NCBI RefSeq assembly: GCF_008629655.1
Contig: NZ_VWSG01000002.1
Location: 307,733-371,732 of the forward strand
DNA from: Paenimyroides baculatum
GTDB lineage: Bacteria > Bacteroidota > Bacteroidia > Flavobacteriales > Flavobacteriaceae
Direction of reading: 5' to 3'
Length of the DNA: 64,000 bases
Below are positions 43,408 through 52,734 of the stretch, piece by piece. Position numbers and translations under genes: made by a program. How positions within the stretch are numbered: the first letter of the stretch is position 1; each line of letters starts with the position of its first letter. The notes under the pieces are model-generated. The model was not told where the DNA came from, ran no database searches, and saw nothing but the letters and a program-made list of their open reading frames with translations.

Positions 43408-46263
43408 TTAAAACAAGTTAATATTTACGCCCGCCATTCCTCTAACAGAATAATATTCCAGCTGTTCCGGACGGTTTGACGTACCCTGGTAATAACGCAA
43501 CGGGGCATTTGTAAGGTTGTTTACTTCTACAAATGCGGTTATTTTCTTTGATATCTTGTATGAAGCAGACAAATCTACCGTGAAATTTTTGTCGTACCAT
43601 CTGTAGTTTTCCGGGTTTCCCTGAACTACCGCTAAAGCTTCCCCCTTGAAGTTGCCTGCAACACGAACCACTGTTTTTCCTTTTTCATAAAACAGCGCTG
43701 CGTTGAAGATGTGTTTTGACTGGTTTGGAAGTGGTTCTTCAGAAGTTGTTACAATCACTTCTCCGTTAGCATCTGCCGAATAGTTAGGTACCTGCATTTC
43801 TGATTTGGTGAACGTATAATTAGCATCTACTCCCAGACCACTCAAAATACCCGGTAAAAAAGACAACCTTTTGTTAATACCCACTTCAAAACCTGCCAGC
43901 CAGCCGCTTTCAGAATTTTCAGGCTGTGTTAAACGGTACAGACTATTATCGATGACGCGGAAGCTTTGCGCCGTGTATATCACGTTTTCTAGCTTTTTAT
44001 AAAATACTCCTGCATTTACGATACCGATATCGTCGAAAAAGTATTCACCTAATAAATCAAAGTTATTTGCGAATGTTGGTTTCAAATCGATATTTCCTCT
44101 TGAAATTGTTGGTGGAGTACTTAGCAGACTTCTTGATTCCGTAGGGTTCAGATCGGCAAAGTTAGCACGCGCAAACGTTCTTGTATAAGCAAAACGGATA
44201 TTAAAATTACCCTGAGGCGAATATTTTAAATGCAACATTGGCAGAAAGGCATTAAAACTACTTGTACTTGTAGTAGGCTTTATTTCAACGGTTTCGTCCT
44301 GTAGGGTAACTACTTCATTACCTGTGTATTTAATTTTGGTATGTTCAAAACGGAATCCACCAATCAACCTCAACTGACTGTTCAACTTGTAATCTCCCAT
44401 TACATAGGCTGCATACACATCTTCGTTTCCTTTATAGAAAGAAGCTGCCGAACTAGGATTCTTTTCATCCATGGCAATCTGGTAAAACAGCGGATTGTTC
44501 AAGTTTTCTTCAGAAAAAAGATTCCCCAGCTGGTTCAAACTTATTCCCGGCATCATTGCGTCACTGTAGGTATTTCCCAATTCGGTAAGGAATCCACCGT
44601 TGTATGGAAATGCGCGACCTTCCAAGCTGCCCATCGATATCGGATTGTCTTCACCGCCCAAATAGGCATATATATTCATGGGATTACCTCTCTCAAGGTA
44701 TTTTGCCTTTAACTTTGCACCTGTTTTAACAGTAAATTTATCAGAAGGTTTATACTCAAGATTCATCTCTCCTACCCAATCCCTTTCATAACTTCCCATA
44801 TCTATAGCCATGAGCTGTGTAAGCATCATATCATCCGGGGTTACCGTACCATTCATACGAGGAGCAAGGCTTTTGTACGAATCACCCTGATAGCCTGCAG
44901 GACTGTCTATATCCAAATACCTTTTACCGTCCGGCGCCAGTCCGTTATAGGTCATAGGTGTTGAAAACACTGACATAAGGTAACTGCTGTGTTTGGAATT
45001 TGAATCCTTCGGTTTTCTAGACTCCATATCGGTAGCATACATTGCCGTTTTCCAATCGAATTTCCATTTACCGCTATCAGAATCATGAATACCGCCGAAT
45101 TCCCCACCATATAAATTAATACCGATTATTCCCTGGCGTACACGCATAGAGAAATCGTTTTCTGTGAAGTTGTAAATATTTTCAATTGCACGTTCATCGT
45201 CCTGAAAATCGGTGTAAACAGCCCTTAGAAATAATTTGTGGCTGTGGTTGAACCTGTATTCAAACCCCGTGTTAATACCTGCTGTCCTACGGATACCGTT
45301 ATAATCCCTTAACTGTAGATTTTCTATAGAATGATCGTTTGGATTGTAAACCACCTCCATATTATCGGTTCCCCAGTTACGTTTCCAATAAGAAGCAGCA
45401 ATCATGTAACCGAACTTTTCATTTTTTGAACGGTCACCGTAAAGGAAAGAAGCTCCGTAAGAACCATCGCGTACCTGATCGTTGTATCCACCCGAAGCCG
45501 TAAGGTTCAAAGTTCTTTTATCTGGAGCTGTTTTGGTAATAAAATTTACCGATCCGCCAATGGCATCACCCTCGATATCCGGTGTGATCGCTTTAGAAAG
45601 CTGAACATATTCGATCATTTCAGAAGGAAAAATATCCAACGGAGATGTACGGGTTCCAGAAGAATTGTCGGAAGTACCTTCGGAAGTAGGCATACGGCTG
45701 CCGTTAATAAGCGTTGAGTTCCACTGTAAAGGTGTACCGCGCACGGTAACGTACCTTCCTTCCCCGTGATCTCTTTCAATAGAAACTCCGGAAATACGCT
45801 GAACAGCTTCGGCAGCATTTCTGTCCGGAAGCTTACCTATGGCATCAGACGCAATTACGTTCATGATACCAGCAGCATTTTTTTGAATATTATATGCCTT
45901 TGCCTGGCTTGGTGCCTGATAACTGGTAATTACAATAGCATCTAATTCTTCCGAATCGGCCGTAAAATTTAAGGTTCCTACATTGTTTACCTGTCCCGAA
46001 AGTACCTCCACTTCATATACCAGATCGGTATGACCCAAGTACGATACAATAAGGGTATATTTACCAGGAGGAATATTGTTAAGGGAAAACTCGCCCTTTA
46101 AATCGGTGTCTGCCGTGTATTCCAGTTCCTGAATAGCAACAGAGGCTCCCGGCAGCTTACCGTTTGTATCTGCAACCGATCCGAAGACACGACCGTGATC
46201 CTGTGCATAAACCGCAGCCTGAAAAAACAGCCCGGCCAATAATGACATGTGTTTGAATTTCAT
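43408..46263 (-). CDS. TonB-dependent receptor with CarboxypepD_reg-like N-terminal domain
   Basis: A 951-residue outer-membrane receptor. Residues 1-20 are a signal peptide (QAAVYAQ). About 24-110 form a carboxypeptidase-regulatory-like beta domain (GRVFGSVADTNGKLPGASVAI), then a plug (about 120-245; ISGVSIERDHGEGRYVTVRG), and a beta barrel ending in a typical terminal aromatic residue (GVNINLF). No SusD partner is present; the downstream partner is the phosphatase gene. It likely imports a phosphorylated substrate using TonB energy, under control of the AraC gene upstream. Confidence 0.92.
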   Translation of the reverse strand: MKFKHMSLLAGLFFQAAVYAQDHGRVFGSVADTNGKLPGASVAIQELEYTADTDLKGEFSLNNIPPGKYTLIVSYLGHTDLVYEVEVLSGQVNNVGTLNFTADSEELDAIVITSYQAPSQAKAYNIQKNAAGIMNVIASDAIGKLPDRNAAEAVQRISGVSIERDHGEGRYVTVRGTPLQWNSTLINGSRMPTSEGTSDNSSGTRTSPLDIFPSEMIEYVQLSKAITPDIEGDAIGGSVNFITKTAPDKRTLNLTASGGYNDQVRDGSYGASFLYGDRSKNEKFGYMIAASYWKRNWGTDNMEVVYNPNDHSIENLQLRDYNGIRRTAGINTGFEYRFNHSHKLFLRAVYTDFQDDERAIENIYNFTENDFSMRVRQGIIGINLYGGEFGGIHDSDSGKWKFDWKTAMYATDMESRKPKDSNSKHSSYLMSVFSTPMTYNGLAPDGKRYLDIDSPAGYQGDSYKSLAPRMNGTVTPDDMMLTQLMAIDMGSYERDWVGEMNLEYKPSDKFTVKTGAKLKAKYLERGNPMNIYAYLGGEDNPISMGSLEGRAFPYNGGFLTELGNTYSDAMMPGISLNQLGNLFSEENLNNPLFYQIAMDEKNPSSAASFYKGNEDVYAAYVMGDYKLNSQLRLIGGFRFEHTKIKYTGNEVVTLQDETVEIKPTTSTSSFNAFLPMLHLKYSPQGNFNIRFAYTRTFARANFADLNPTESRSLLSTPPTISRGNIDLKPTFANNFDLLGEYFFDDIGIVNAGVFYKKLENVIYTAQSFRVIDNSLYRLTQPENSESGWLAGFEVGINKRLSFLPGILSGLGVDANYTFTKSEMQVPNYSADANGEVIVTTSEEPLPNQSKHIFNAALFYEKGKTVVRVAGNFKGEALAVVQGNPENYRWYDKNFTVDLSASYKISKKITAFVEVNNLTNAPLRYYQGTSNRPEQLEYYSVRGMAGVNINLF

Positions 46264-46407
46264 TGTTTTTAAATTTTCGGCAAATGACGAAAAAAGAAAA
46301 ATTTACAGTGTGCGAACCAATTTAAACGAACGTACGTACGCCCTCGTACGCCTAAAAAACAAAACAAACATCTGATTATCAGAGTTTTAATCAATATAAA
46401 CAAATTA
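46264..46407. promoter_or_regulatory. Upstream region of the TonB receptor with CGTACG direct repeats
   Basis: The sequence ACGAACGTACGTACGCCCTC followed by CGTACGCC contains repeated CGTACG units about 12 bases apart (46330-46352), between the AraC regulator stop and the receptor start. They are possible binding sites of that regulator. No -7 element was found. Confidence 0.35.
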
Positions 46408-47523
46408 TTAAGGAATGTTTACCAAATTATTTTCCCTGTTTTTAATGTAATCGCTTGGTGATGTTCCCGTATGCAGCTTGAAGTATTTATTGAACGTTGA
46501 TTTAGAATTGAAGCCACTTTCAAAGGCCAGTTCCAGAATTGATTTTCCTTCTGTTTCAATTTCGTGGATATGTTCTAAAAAATAATCAACCCTTTTATAG
46601 TTTATAAGCTGGTAGAAATTTGTATTCAGATGCTGGTTTAAAATATACGACAGGTCGTGCTTGCTTATACCGGTTTCTTCAGACAATTGGTCAAAAGTCA
46701 AATCCATATCCAGGTATGGTCTATCCTTTTCCAAATATACCTCCACCTTATCAACATACGTGTGCAACTTTTCTGCATCGTATCCTACCTTTTGGTACTT
46801 TGGTTTTACCTCATCCATTTTGGTTTTAAAGATCAATTCTTTCAACAGTTGCTGCTGTTCTGCGATTTTATGCTGATATGGCAGAAATACCCTATAATAC
46901 ATAATCAAAGAACTGATTACAAGGTTTTGAAGAAACGCCAAAAATGAGAACACGTTATAATGAAAAATGCTAGCAGTAATAATTGCTACCAATACCAACT
47001 TATTGGCAATAAAAACCGCAACCAGAACCTTATCGGTCTTAAAAGAAAAAAACGGTCTTTTATCGGCTGTTTTAAAAACATAATATATATCTGCAAACAA
47101 ATAAACAACCAGTGAAACCAGCCTGAAATACAACGCAAAACTGCTTACTATCAAAACTACCCCGTGATTTTTAAGTTCAGGAAAAAAGAAAATAATAAAG
47201 ACTTCACCAATAAACAATACAATTGAAAAAAGAAACGGAAGCAGATGCAGAAGAATTGTTCTGTTGTTTATTTCCTTCTTTGTAACCACACACCTGATGT
47301 ATAAATGCGTAAGTGCCGCAAATGCAAAAGTAGAAGATACGGTTACCAGTAGGTTTGGGACGTTTTCGTTCACAAGGAGAACAAATTTAGAAAGCACCGA
47401 TATTCCTGCAATAAGTATGTAGATTTTTAGGAGTTTATCCTGCATTAAACCACTTTTTGACCGGGAAATAAAAAACAGGTTTATAAACAGCTGCAGCGTA
47501 ATTAAGAGTAAAAAAAATTCCAT
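46408..47523 (-). CDS. Membrane-bound AraC-family regulator
   Basis: A 371-residue protein. The N-terminal half contains about seven predicted membrane helices (for example LLLITLQLFINLFF, ILIAGISVLSKFVLLV, LLPFLFSIVLFIGEVFIIFFF), and the last 110 residues hold an AraC DNA-binding domain (MDLTFDQLSEETGISKHDLSYILNQ; SILELAFESGFNSKSTFNKYFKLHTGTSPSDYIKN). This architecture is common in Bacteroidota and senses an extracytoplasmic or membrane signal. It is 144 bases upstream of the TonB receptor gene on the same strand and probably controls it. Confidence 0.9.
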   Translation of the reverse strand: MEFFLLLITLQLFINLFFISRSKSGLMQDKLLKIYILIAGISVLSKFVLLVNENVPNLLVTVSSTFAFAALTHLYIRCVVTKKEINNRTILLHLLPFLFSIVLFIGEVFIIFFFPELKNHGVVLIVSSFALYFRLVSLVVYLFADIYYVFKTADKRPFFSFKTDKVLVAVFIANKLVLVAIITASIFHYNVFSFLAFLQNLVISSLIMYYRVFLPYQHKIAEQQQLLKELIFKTKMDEVKPKYQKVGYDAEKLHTYVDKVEVYLEKDRPYLDMDLTFDQLSEETGISKHDLSYILNQHLNTNFYQLINYKRVDYFLEHIHEIETEGKSILELAFESGFNSKSTFNKYFKLHTGTSPSDYIKNRENNLVNIP

Positions 47524-47775
47524 GGCTTTTATTTTGTTTTTGTTGCGAAATATACGGCAGCCAGTTTATTTTAAAATTAACGGAATGTAAACATATTTGG
47601 TCTAAAGTTATTATTTAAAAGCCTTACCGAATATCCAAAAATGCTTCGTCAACGGAATTCGCTAACTGCTTTATCCCAAAATATCTAAAGCCATCAGTAC
47701 CTTAAATTTAAAATTTTATTATTGGGCTAAAGAATCATTTCATATTAAAACAAAATACTTTTTTTATATTTTTAT

Positions 47776-47783
47776 TATATTTG
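47776..47783 (+). promoter_or_regulatory. -7 promoter element TAnnTTTG
   Basis: TATATTTG matches the Bacteroidota consensus 20 bases before the ATG at 47804. The -33 box is not evident. Confidence 0.45.
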
Positions 47784-47803
47784 AATAATAAACAAAATAA
47801 ATT

Positions 47804-48787
47804 ATGAAAAAAACTACACTTTTTACACTAATATTGATATTATCAGTTGAATTTATTAGCGCACAAGTACTATTTACAGAGAATTTTGATACTTATCCGG
47901 TCGGAGATTTGAATACTGATTATACCGGTACTACTGTAGGACAAGGAGGATGGCTTGTATCAAGATATTCCAACGGATCAGATACTGCATTGGTAACAAC
48001 TGAAACGGGAAAAGGTAAGGCACTTACAATAAAAACCAATACTAATACTTCTTCTGGAATTAACATAAAGCAGGCTCAAGGCGTTATAAATAACTTGTGG
48101 AATAACAGGTCTGCAGGTCATGATATTTTGAAATTTGAATATGAATTTCATGGTTCAGGTATTTACCACGCAGTTGGTGGAATATCAAGTCAGGGATCAG
48201 TTTTGGCTAATGCACTTTTTTTTCCGGGTCAAAACCGTATAAGTGTTGGTTACTGGCATACTAATAATATAAGTGCGCAAAATACTGTAAAATTTTATAA
48301 CTCTACTAATTTCCCTCATAATATGTGGATAAAAGTAGAAATATTTATAGACTATAATACCAAAACTAACCATTTTTACATTCCAACCCTTAATTATTAT
48401 AACTCATTTCCTTTCACACATAACCGAACACCTGATAATTTAGAATTTGATACGAGATATTCCGCTGTCCATGAGGTTAAGTTTGATAATATCAAATTAT
48501 CAGCATTACCAAGTTTACCTTCCTATTTAAGCAGCAGTGAGCATTTAGCAGCAAAGTTTAATCTATATCCAAACCCGGCTACAGATATTGTGACCATTAC
48601 TAACAGTGAGAAACTATTTGTTAAACAAACTGAAATTTATGATTTAGCAGGTAAAGTAATCAGCACACAAAGTTTTAACAGTGAAGCAGAAGTACAGTTA
48701 AACGTTGCAGATCTAGCAAGCGGCACCTATATGCTGTACCTTGAAACGAACCAAGGAACAGCAGTTAAAAAATTTATTAAAAAGTAA
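47804..48787 (+). CDS. Type IX secretion cargo protein (Por-sorting domain)
   Basis: A 327-residue exported protein. A signal peptide (about 1-20, ending ISAQ) precedes a beta-rich domain (about 22-235; NFDTYPVGDLNTDYTGTTVG, then KFDNIKL), reminiscent of concanavalin-like or adhesin domains. The last about 75 residues are a T9SS C-terminal sorting domain: FNLYPNPATDIVTITN, then GKVISTQSFNS and a terminal KKFIKK. It should be secreted to or attached on the cell surface by the Por/Gld machinery. No binding ligand is known. Confidence 0.85.
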   Translation: MKKTTLFTLILILSVEFISAQVLFTENFDTYPVGDLNTDYTGTTVGQGGWLVSRYSNGSDTALVTTETGKGKALTIKTNTNTSSGINIKQAQGVINNLWNNRSAGHDILKFEYEFHGSGIYHAVGGISSQGSVLANALFFPGQNRISVGYWHTNNISAQNTVKFYNSTNFPHNMWIKVEIFIDYNTKTNHFYIPTLNYYNSFPFTHNRTPDNLEFDTRYSAVHEVKFDNIKLSALPSLPSYLSSSEHLAAKFNLYPNPATDIVTITNSEKLFVKQTEIYDLAGKVISTQSFNSEAEVQLNVADLASGTYMLYLETNQGTAVKKFIKK

Positions 48788-48814
48788 AAAGCAACCTAAA
48801 TAGGTTGCTTTTTT
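48787..48814 (+). terminator. Rho-independent terminator
   Basis: GCAACCTA (48791-48798) pairs with TAGGTTGC (48801-48808), followed by six T. It ends the T9SS cargo gene. Confidence 0.85.
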
Positions 48815-48837
48815 ACTGTTAATTATACAAGGACAGA

Positions 48838-51339
48838 TTAATTGCTGCTTTCATACATCCATTGTTGTTTGTCCTTACTTTTTAAGTGGTAATCAAACCA
48901 CTGTTTAATTTTTAGCGTCAGATCTTTTTGGTTTGGTTCTGTACTCAATACATGTCCTTCTTTTGGATACATTAAAAGGTTTACCGGTTTGCCAAGGTCT
49001 TTCAATGCCAAAAACATCGATACACTCTGGTGCCAGTCAACATGATAGTCTTCCCTACCAGTCCACAGCAGCAAAGGTGTCTGTACCTTATCTGCGTGAA
49101 GTATGGGCGAGTTGGCAAGATATGATTCCTTTGCCTTAAAAAAACCTTTACCGATGCGGAAGCTCTCTTCATAATACCTCCAGAATTCCGGCTTCCTTCT
49201 TTCCCAGTTTACTGAAAAATACCAGTTGACGATATCTGCAATGCCGGCACCCGAAACAGCTGCTTTAAACATGTGTGTAGCGGTTACCATGTAGTTGGTT
49301 TCATAACCGCCGAACGAATGGCCGATGATACCCATATTGTCACGATCAATCGCCACCTTATCCTGCAGTTGATCCAGAGCTTCTGTTATGTAGTTCAATA
49401 TAGAACCACCCGGATCTCCGTAAGTATAGTAGATGTCGGGCTCTATCACAATATAGCCATCACCTACGTAGTCGTGGTAATTAAAACCTGTCATACTTTG
49501 TGCAAAGGGAGAGGTATATTCATTTTGAATTATAAGCTTTTGTTCGTACACATCTACAATTACCGGGTATTTCCTGGCAGGGTCATATCCCTTGGGGAAG
49601 CGTACTATCGCTCCCGTTTCCTGCCCGAAAGCGTTCTTCCAAGTATAATATTTTACTGCGTGTTGGGTTGAAATACTGTCGTGCTTATTGCTTTTATACA
49701 GTATATCCGTATCTCCAGTCACTAGATCAACATACCATAACTCGGGTACTGACTGTCCGTTTTCCCTCACAAAGGTAACGATGCGTTGAGACCTTTTAAG
49801 CTGACCGTATTTAAAGTTGCCTTCTACCATATCACGAACCTTATGATCTGTACCTGCATAGGCAATACCCTCTAGACTGTGATCCAGTGAATGCCAACGC
49901 AATACGTTGTCTTTATACTCAGCTGTTTTAAGTATCTTACCGGGTACGGGTCCGTCATATATAATATTTCCGTTGCATTCGTCCATATACCAGGTACGGT
50001 CTGCAGTAGCTGTAAAAACAACTGCAGGTGATTTACCATCAAACCTATAATACGTAATGTCATTACCAACAGGAACTGCTATCCTTTTTTGTCCATCTGT
50101 AAATATGCCAGACCCTTTCCGCTGAAAGCGTTCGAAATAAGAGGTTTTGTTTACTGCAACCGTATCGGTTTCATTACCGAGCTTTTTGTGTGTGCTTTTG
50201 TCTTCATCATACAGATACCAATTATTCCGGTAAAAATATACCGCATACGGTTTATCGGGTATAAAATAAATTGTTTTTGCCCCTTCTGTGAGCTCAGCCA
50301 ACTTTTCGGCTGTTTTATATTTGCTGTCGATCCTATAAAAAGTTTTGGTCGGGATAAACTTTGTAAGGTCGTCATTGATCCGGTACGCATATATGCTTTT
50401 TGAAAACGGATGAACCAAAAACTGCATTGCAGGGAAGCGCTCTGCGAGGTTTAATACCGTACCGGTTCCCACATCTGCTACCACAAATGAAACAGCTGCA
50501 GGGCTGTCCGGTCTCAGATAATCACTGTTTCCCTCCCATACCTCTATTTCATCTGCCCTGTCTGCTGCCCTGCCCACCGCAGAAAATGCGATCTTTTGGT
50601 TATCAAGTAAAGAAACCTGCATACGGGAGATATCTATTTTGGTATTAAATGCCTTTTTGTAATCTGCCACCGTTAGCAAAGGAGTAATTTTATTTTTCAA
50701 CTGTTTAAAAACAACGAGATTTTCAGCATCGGCAGCAATCAAATAAATCAAACTACCGTCTTTATTCCAAAGTACGTGTTTTGCCTGCATACCGTTATCC
50801 ACATTCCCCAAAAGTCGCGTACTGCCTGTGCTTGTTAACATATTAAAAACCTCACCCGAAGCTTTCACCAATAAAACAGCGTTACCATTTGGTGAAGCTT
50901 CATAAAACTTGACATCTTCAAACTTCAACATCTTTTGTGTAGCGGGGTTTAACAGCACCACTTCTTTCGTATTGTTCAGATACAAAAGCTTCTGCTGCCT
51001 GTGCAGCCAACTGTAAGAAACTACACCGTCTATTTGCTCTGTGTTGAAATCATGCAACGATACTTTGACCAACTGTCTTTTATTGTTCATTCCGAAAAAG
51101 TACTCATTGGTCAACTCGGTTTTAGTACCCATCCCTTCAAAGGTCAAAGATCTGTTAGAAGCTACTTCCCTCAAAATCAGATCGGGCTTTCCATCTTTAA
51201 CACTCACAAAAGTTACATACCTGCTGTCTGGGCTTACCTTATCGTTTGCGATATGTTCTACCATTGCTTGCTTCTCTTGTGCCACAGCTAGATTTGGAAG
51301 CAGCGTACAAAAAAAAAGTATTTTAAATAACATCTTCAT
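48838..51339 (-). CDS. S9 family (prolyl oligopeptidase-like) peptidase
   Basis: An 833-residue exported serine peptidase. Residues 1-20 are a signal peptide. About 25-560 form an irregular beta propeller (for example ASNRSLTFEGMGTK), and about 570-833 the alpha/beta-hydrolase domain with the nucleophile in GHSFGGYE, the catalytic Asp near LLWTGREDYHVDW and the His in PKEGHVLS. S9 enzymes cleave short peptides; this fits the adjacent SusCD-type importer. It is the last gene of an operon with SusD and SusC (10-base gap). Confidence 0.92.
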   Translation of the reverse strand: MKMLFKILFFCTLLPNLAVAQEKQAMVEHIANDKVSPDSRYVTFVSVKDGKPDLILREVASNRSLTFEGMGTKTELTNEYFFGMNNKRQLVKVSLHDFNTEQIDGVVSYSWLHRQQKLLYLNNTKEVVLLNPATQKMLKFEDVKFYEASPNGNAVLLVKASGEVFNMLTSTGSTRLLGNVDNGMQAKHVLWNKDGSLIYLIAADAENLVVFKQLKNKITPLLTVADYKKAFNTKIDISRMQVSLLDNQKIAFSAVGRAADRADEIEVWEGNSDYLRPDSPAAVSFVVADVGTGTVLNLAERFPAMQFLVHPFSKSIYAYRINDDLTKFIPTKTFYRIDSKYKTAEKLAELTEGAKTIYFIPDKPYAVYFYRNNWYLYDEDKSTHKKLGNETDTVAVNKTSYFERFQRKGSGIFTDGQKRIAVPVGNDITYYRFDGKSPAVVFTATADRTWYMDECNGNIIYDGPVPGKILKTAEYKDNVLRWHSLDHSLEGIAYAGTDHKVRDMVEGNFKYGQLKRSQRIVTFVRENGQSVPELWYVDLVTGDTDILYKSNKHDSISTQHAVKYYTWKNAFGQETGAIVRFPKGYDPARKYPVIVDVYEQKLIIQNEYTSPFAQSMTGFNYHDYVGDGYIVIEPDIYYTYGDPGGSILNYITEALDQLQDKVAIDRDNMGIIGHSFGGYETNYMVTATHMFKAAVSGAGIADIVNWYFSVNWERRKPEFWRYYEESFRIGKGFFKAKESYLANSPILHADKVQTPLLLWTGREDYHVDWHQSVSMFLALKDLGKPVNLLMYPKEGHVLSTEPNQKDLTLKIKQWFDYHLKSKDKQQWMYESSN

Positions 51340-51349
51340 ATACCTTGGA

Positions 51350-52717
51350 TTAGTAGCCCGGATTCTGCGGAAGCAGACGGGGATTTAACAATAATTCGTT
51401 TTCGGGCAGCGGCAACAGGTTGAAATACGATTTCCAACCAGGTTTTGAAGCTGCGAGTACCTCCAGTTTACCCGTTCGTTTAAGATCAAAGTAGCGATGC
51501 CCGAACTCACAAAACAATTCCCGGCGGCGCTCTTGCAACACCACAGCAGTCATTGCATTTATATCCGTTGCAACAGCAGGGGGCAAAGCGCAACGCTCAC
51601 GAACTGCATTCAGGTAGTCTTCAAAATCGGTAGTGTTACCCAGATGCGCCGAAGCTTCTGCCATGATCAGGTACATTTCTTCGATACGCAACACCACGGA
51701 ATATTCCTGTGATGCCGATGTAGCACTTCTTTGTCGGTATTTATAGGCGCAGTAGTTTTCCGGATTACCGTTTACCTTGTTCAACCAATTTGCAGCTCTG
51801 AGATCACCTGTTTCAAAAGAATTTACCAGTTCCATTGACAGCCTTGACTGTGGAGCCGGTATCACCGTAAAAATATATTCGGTACCTTCCAAGGTATTTC
51901 TACCGGGATTATCTGGTTTAAACTGCCAGATGGCACTTTTACTGTCTTTTAAAAACACTTTTTCCACTGTTTCCATTTCGTAAGCAGGGTCATCCAATAC
52001 TTTTTCGGCATACTGCGCCGCCAACTGCCACTGCTGTAAATACAGATACATCCTTGACAAGAACGCCTGTACCACCCGCTGATTGATACGCACCCTTTCT
52101 GCCGACGGATATTCGGGCGAAAGCAGTTCTTCTGCCTCTTTCAAATCGGCAACCGCTTTTTCCATAACCGCTACAACCGGCATCTTTTCAATGCTCTTGT
52201 TTATATTGTAATCTGTTACCGTTACATAAGGCACACTGCCAAAGGTCTGTGTTAGGTAAAAATGCAGTATACCGCGTATTGCCAGTGCTTCGCCACGAAG
52301 CTGACTGTTTACTTCGGCAGATACACCAGAGCTTTCCTGCAACCCTTCCAACACACTGTTGGCGCCGTAAAGCTGTTTGTAGGTATGGTTCCACACATCC
52401 CTGATTCCGTTATTTCCTGCCAACACCGATCCTTCGTAGAACAGGCGGTGGTTGCTTGACTGCGGATTGACCACTTCCAATTCATCTGTTAAGCAACCCA
52501 GGTAGTAACCCATTCCGAAACGGTTGCCCGCGAAGAAGCCATTGGCACGCATCTGGGTGTAGATGTGTGTTACTGCAGAAACCGCCATGCGGTCGTCGTT
52601 AAACACCTTTGGCGAACCGATCTGTTCTTTAGGCTCACCCACTTCCAGGTAGTCTTCGCAGCCTGTGAAAAGCAGTGCCGCACAAAGAAAACCAAATATA
52701 ATTGTTCGTTTTTTCAT
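51350..52717 (-). CDS. susD: SusD/RagB-like nutrient-binding outer-membrane lipoprotein
   Basis: A 455-residue protein with a lipoprotein signal (LLFTGCEDYLEVGEPKEQ; Cys20). The TPR-like helical core and the C-terminal QERRRELFCEFGHRYFDLKR motif are those of SusD/RagB. It sits on the outer membrane and binds the substrate for its SusC partner. The gene lies 17 bases downstream of susC and 10 bases upstream of the S9 peptidase gene. Substrate is most likely a peptide, by context, not demonstrated. Confidence 0.92.
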   Translation of the reverse strand: MKKRTIIFGFLCAALLFTGCEDYLEVGEPKEQIGSPKVFNDDRMAVSAVTHIYTQMRANGFFAGNRFGMGYYLGCLTDELEVVNPQSSNHRLFYEGSVLAGNNGIRDVWNHTYKQLYGANSVLEGLQESSGVSAEVNSQLRGEALAIRGILHFYLTQTFGSVPYVTVTDYNINKSIEKMPVVAVMEKAVADLKEAEELLSPEYPSAERVRINQRVVQAFLSRMYLYLQQWQLAAQYAEKVLDDPAYEMETVEKVFLKDSKSAIWQFKPDNPGRNTLEGTEYIFTVIPAPQSRLSMELVNSFETGDLRAANWLNKVNGNPENYCAYKYRQRSATSASQEYSVVLRIEEMYLIMAEASAHLGNTTDFEDYLNAVRERCALPPAVATDINAMTAVVLQERRRELFCEFGHRYFDLKRTGKLEVLAASKPGWKSYFNLLPLPENELLLNPRLLPQNPGY

Positions 52718-52734
52718 GATTGTAGCTGTTAAAG

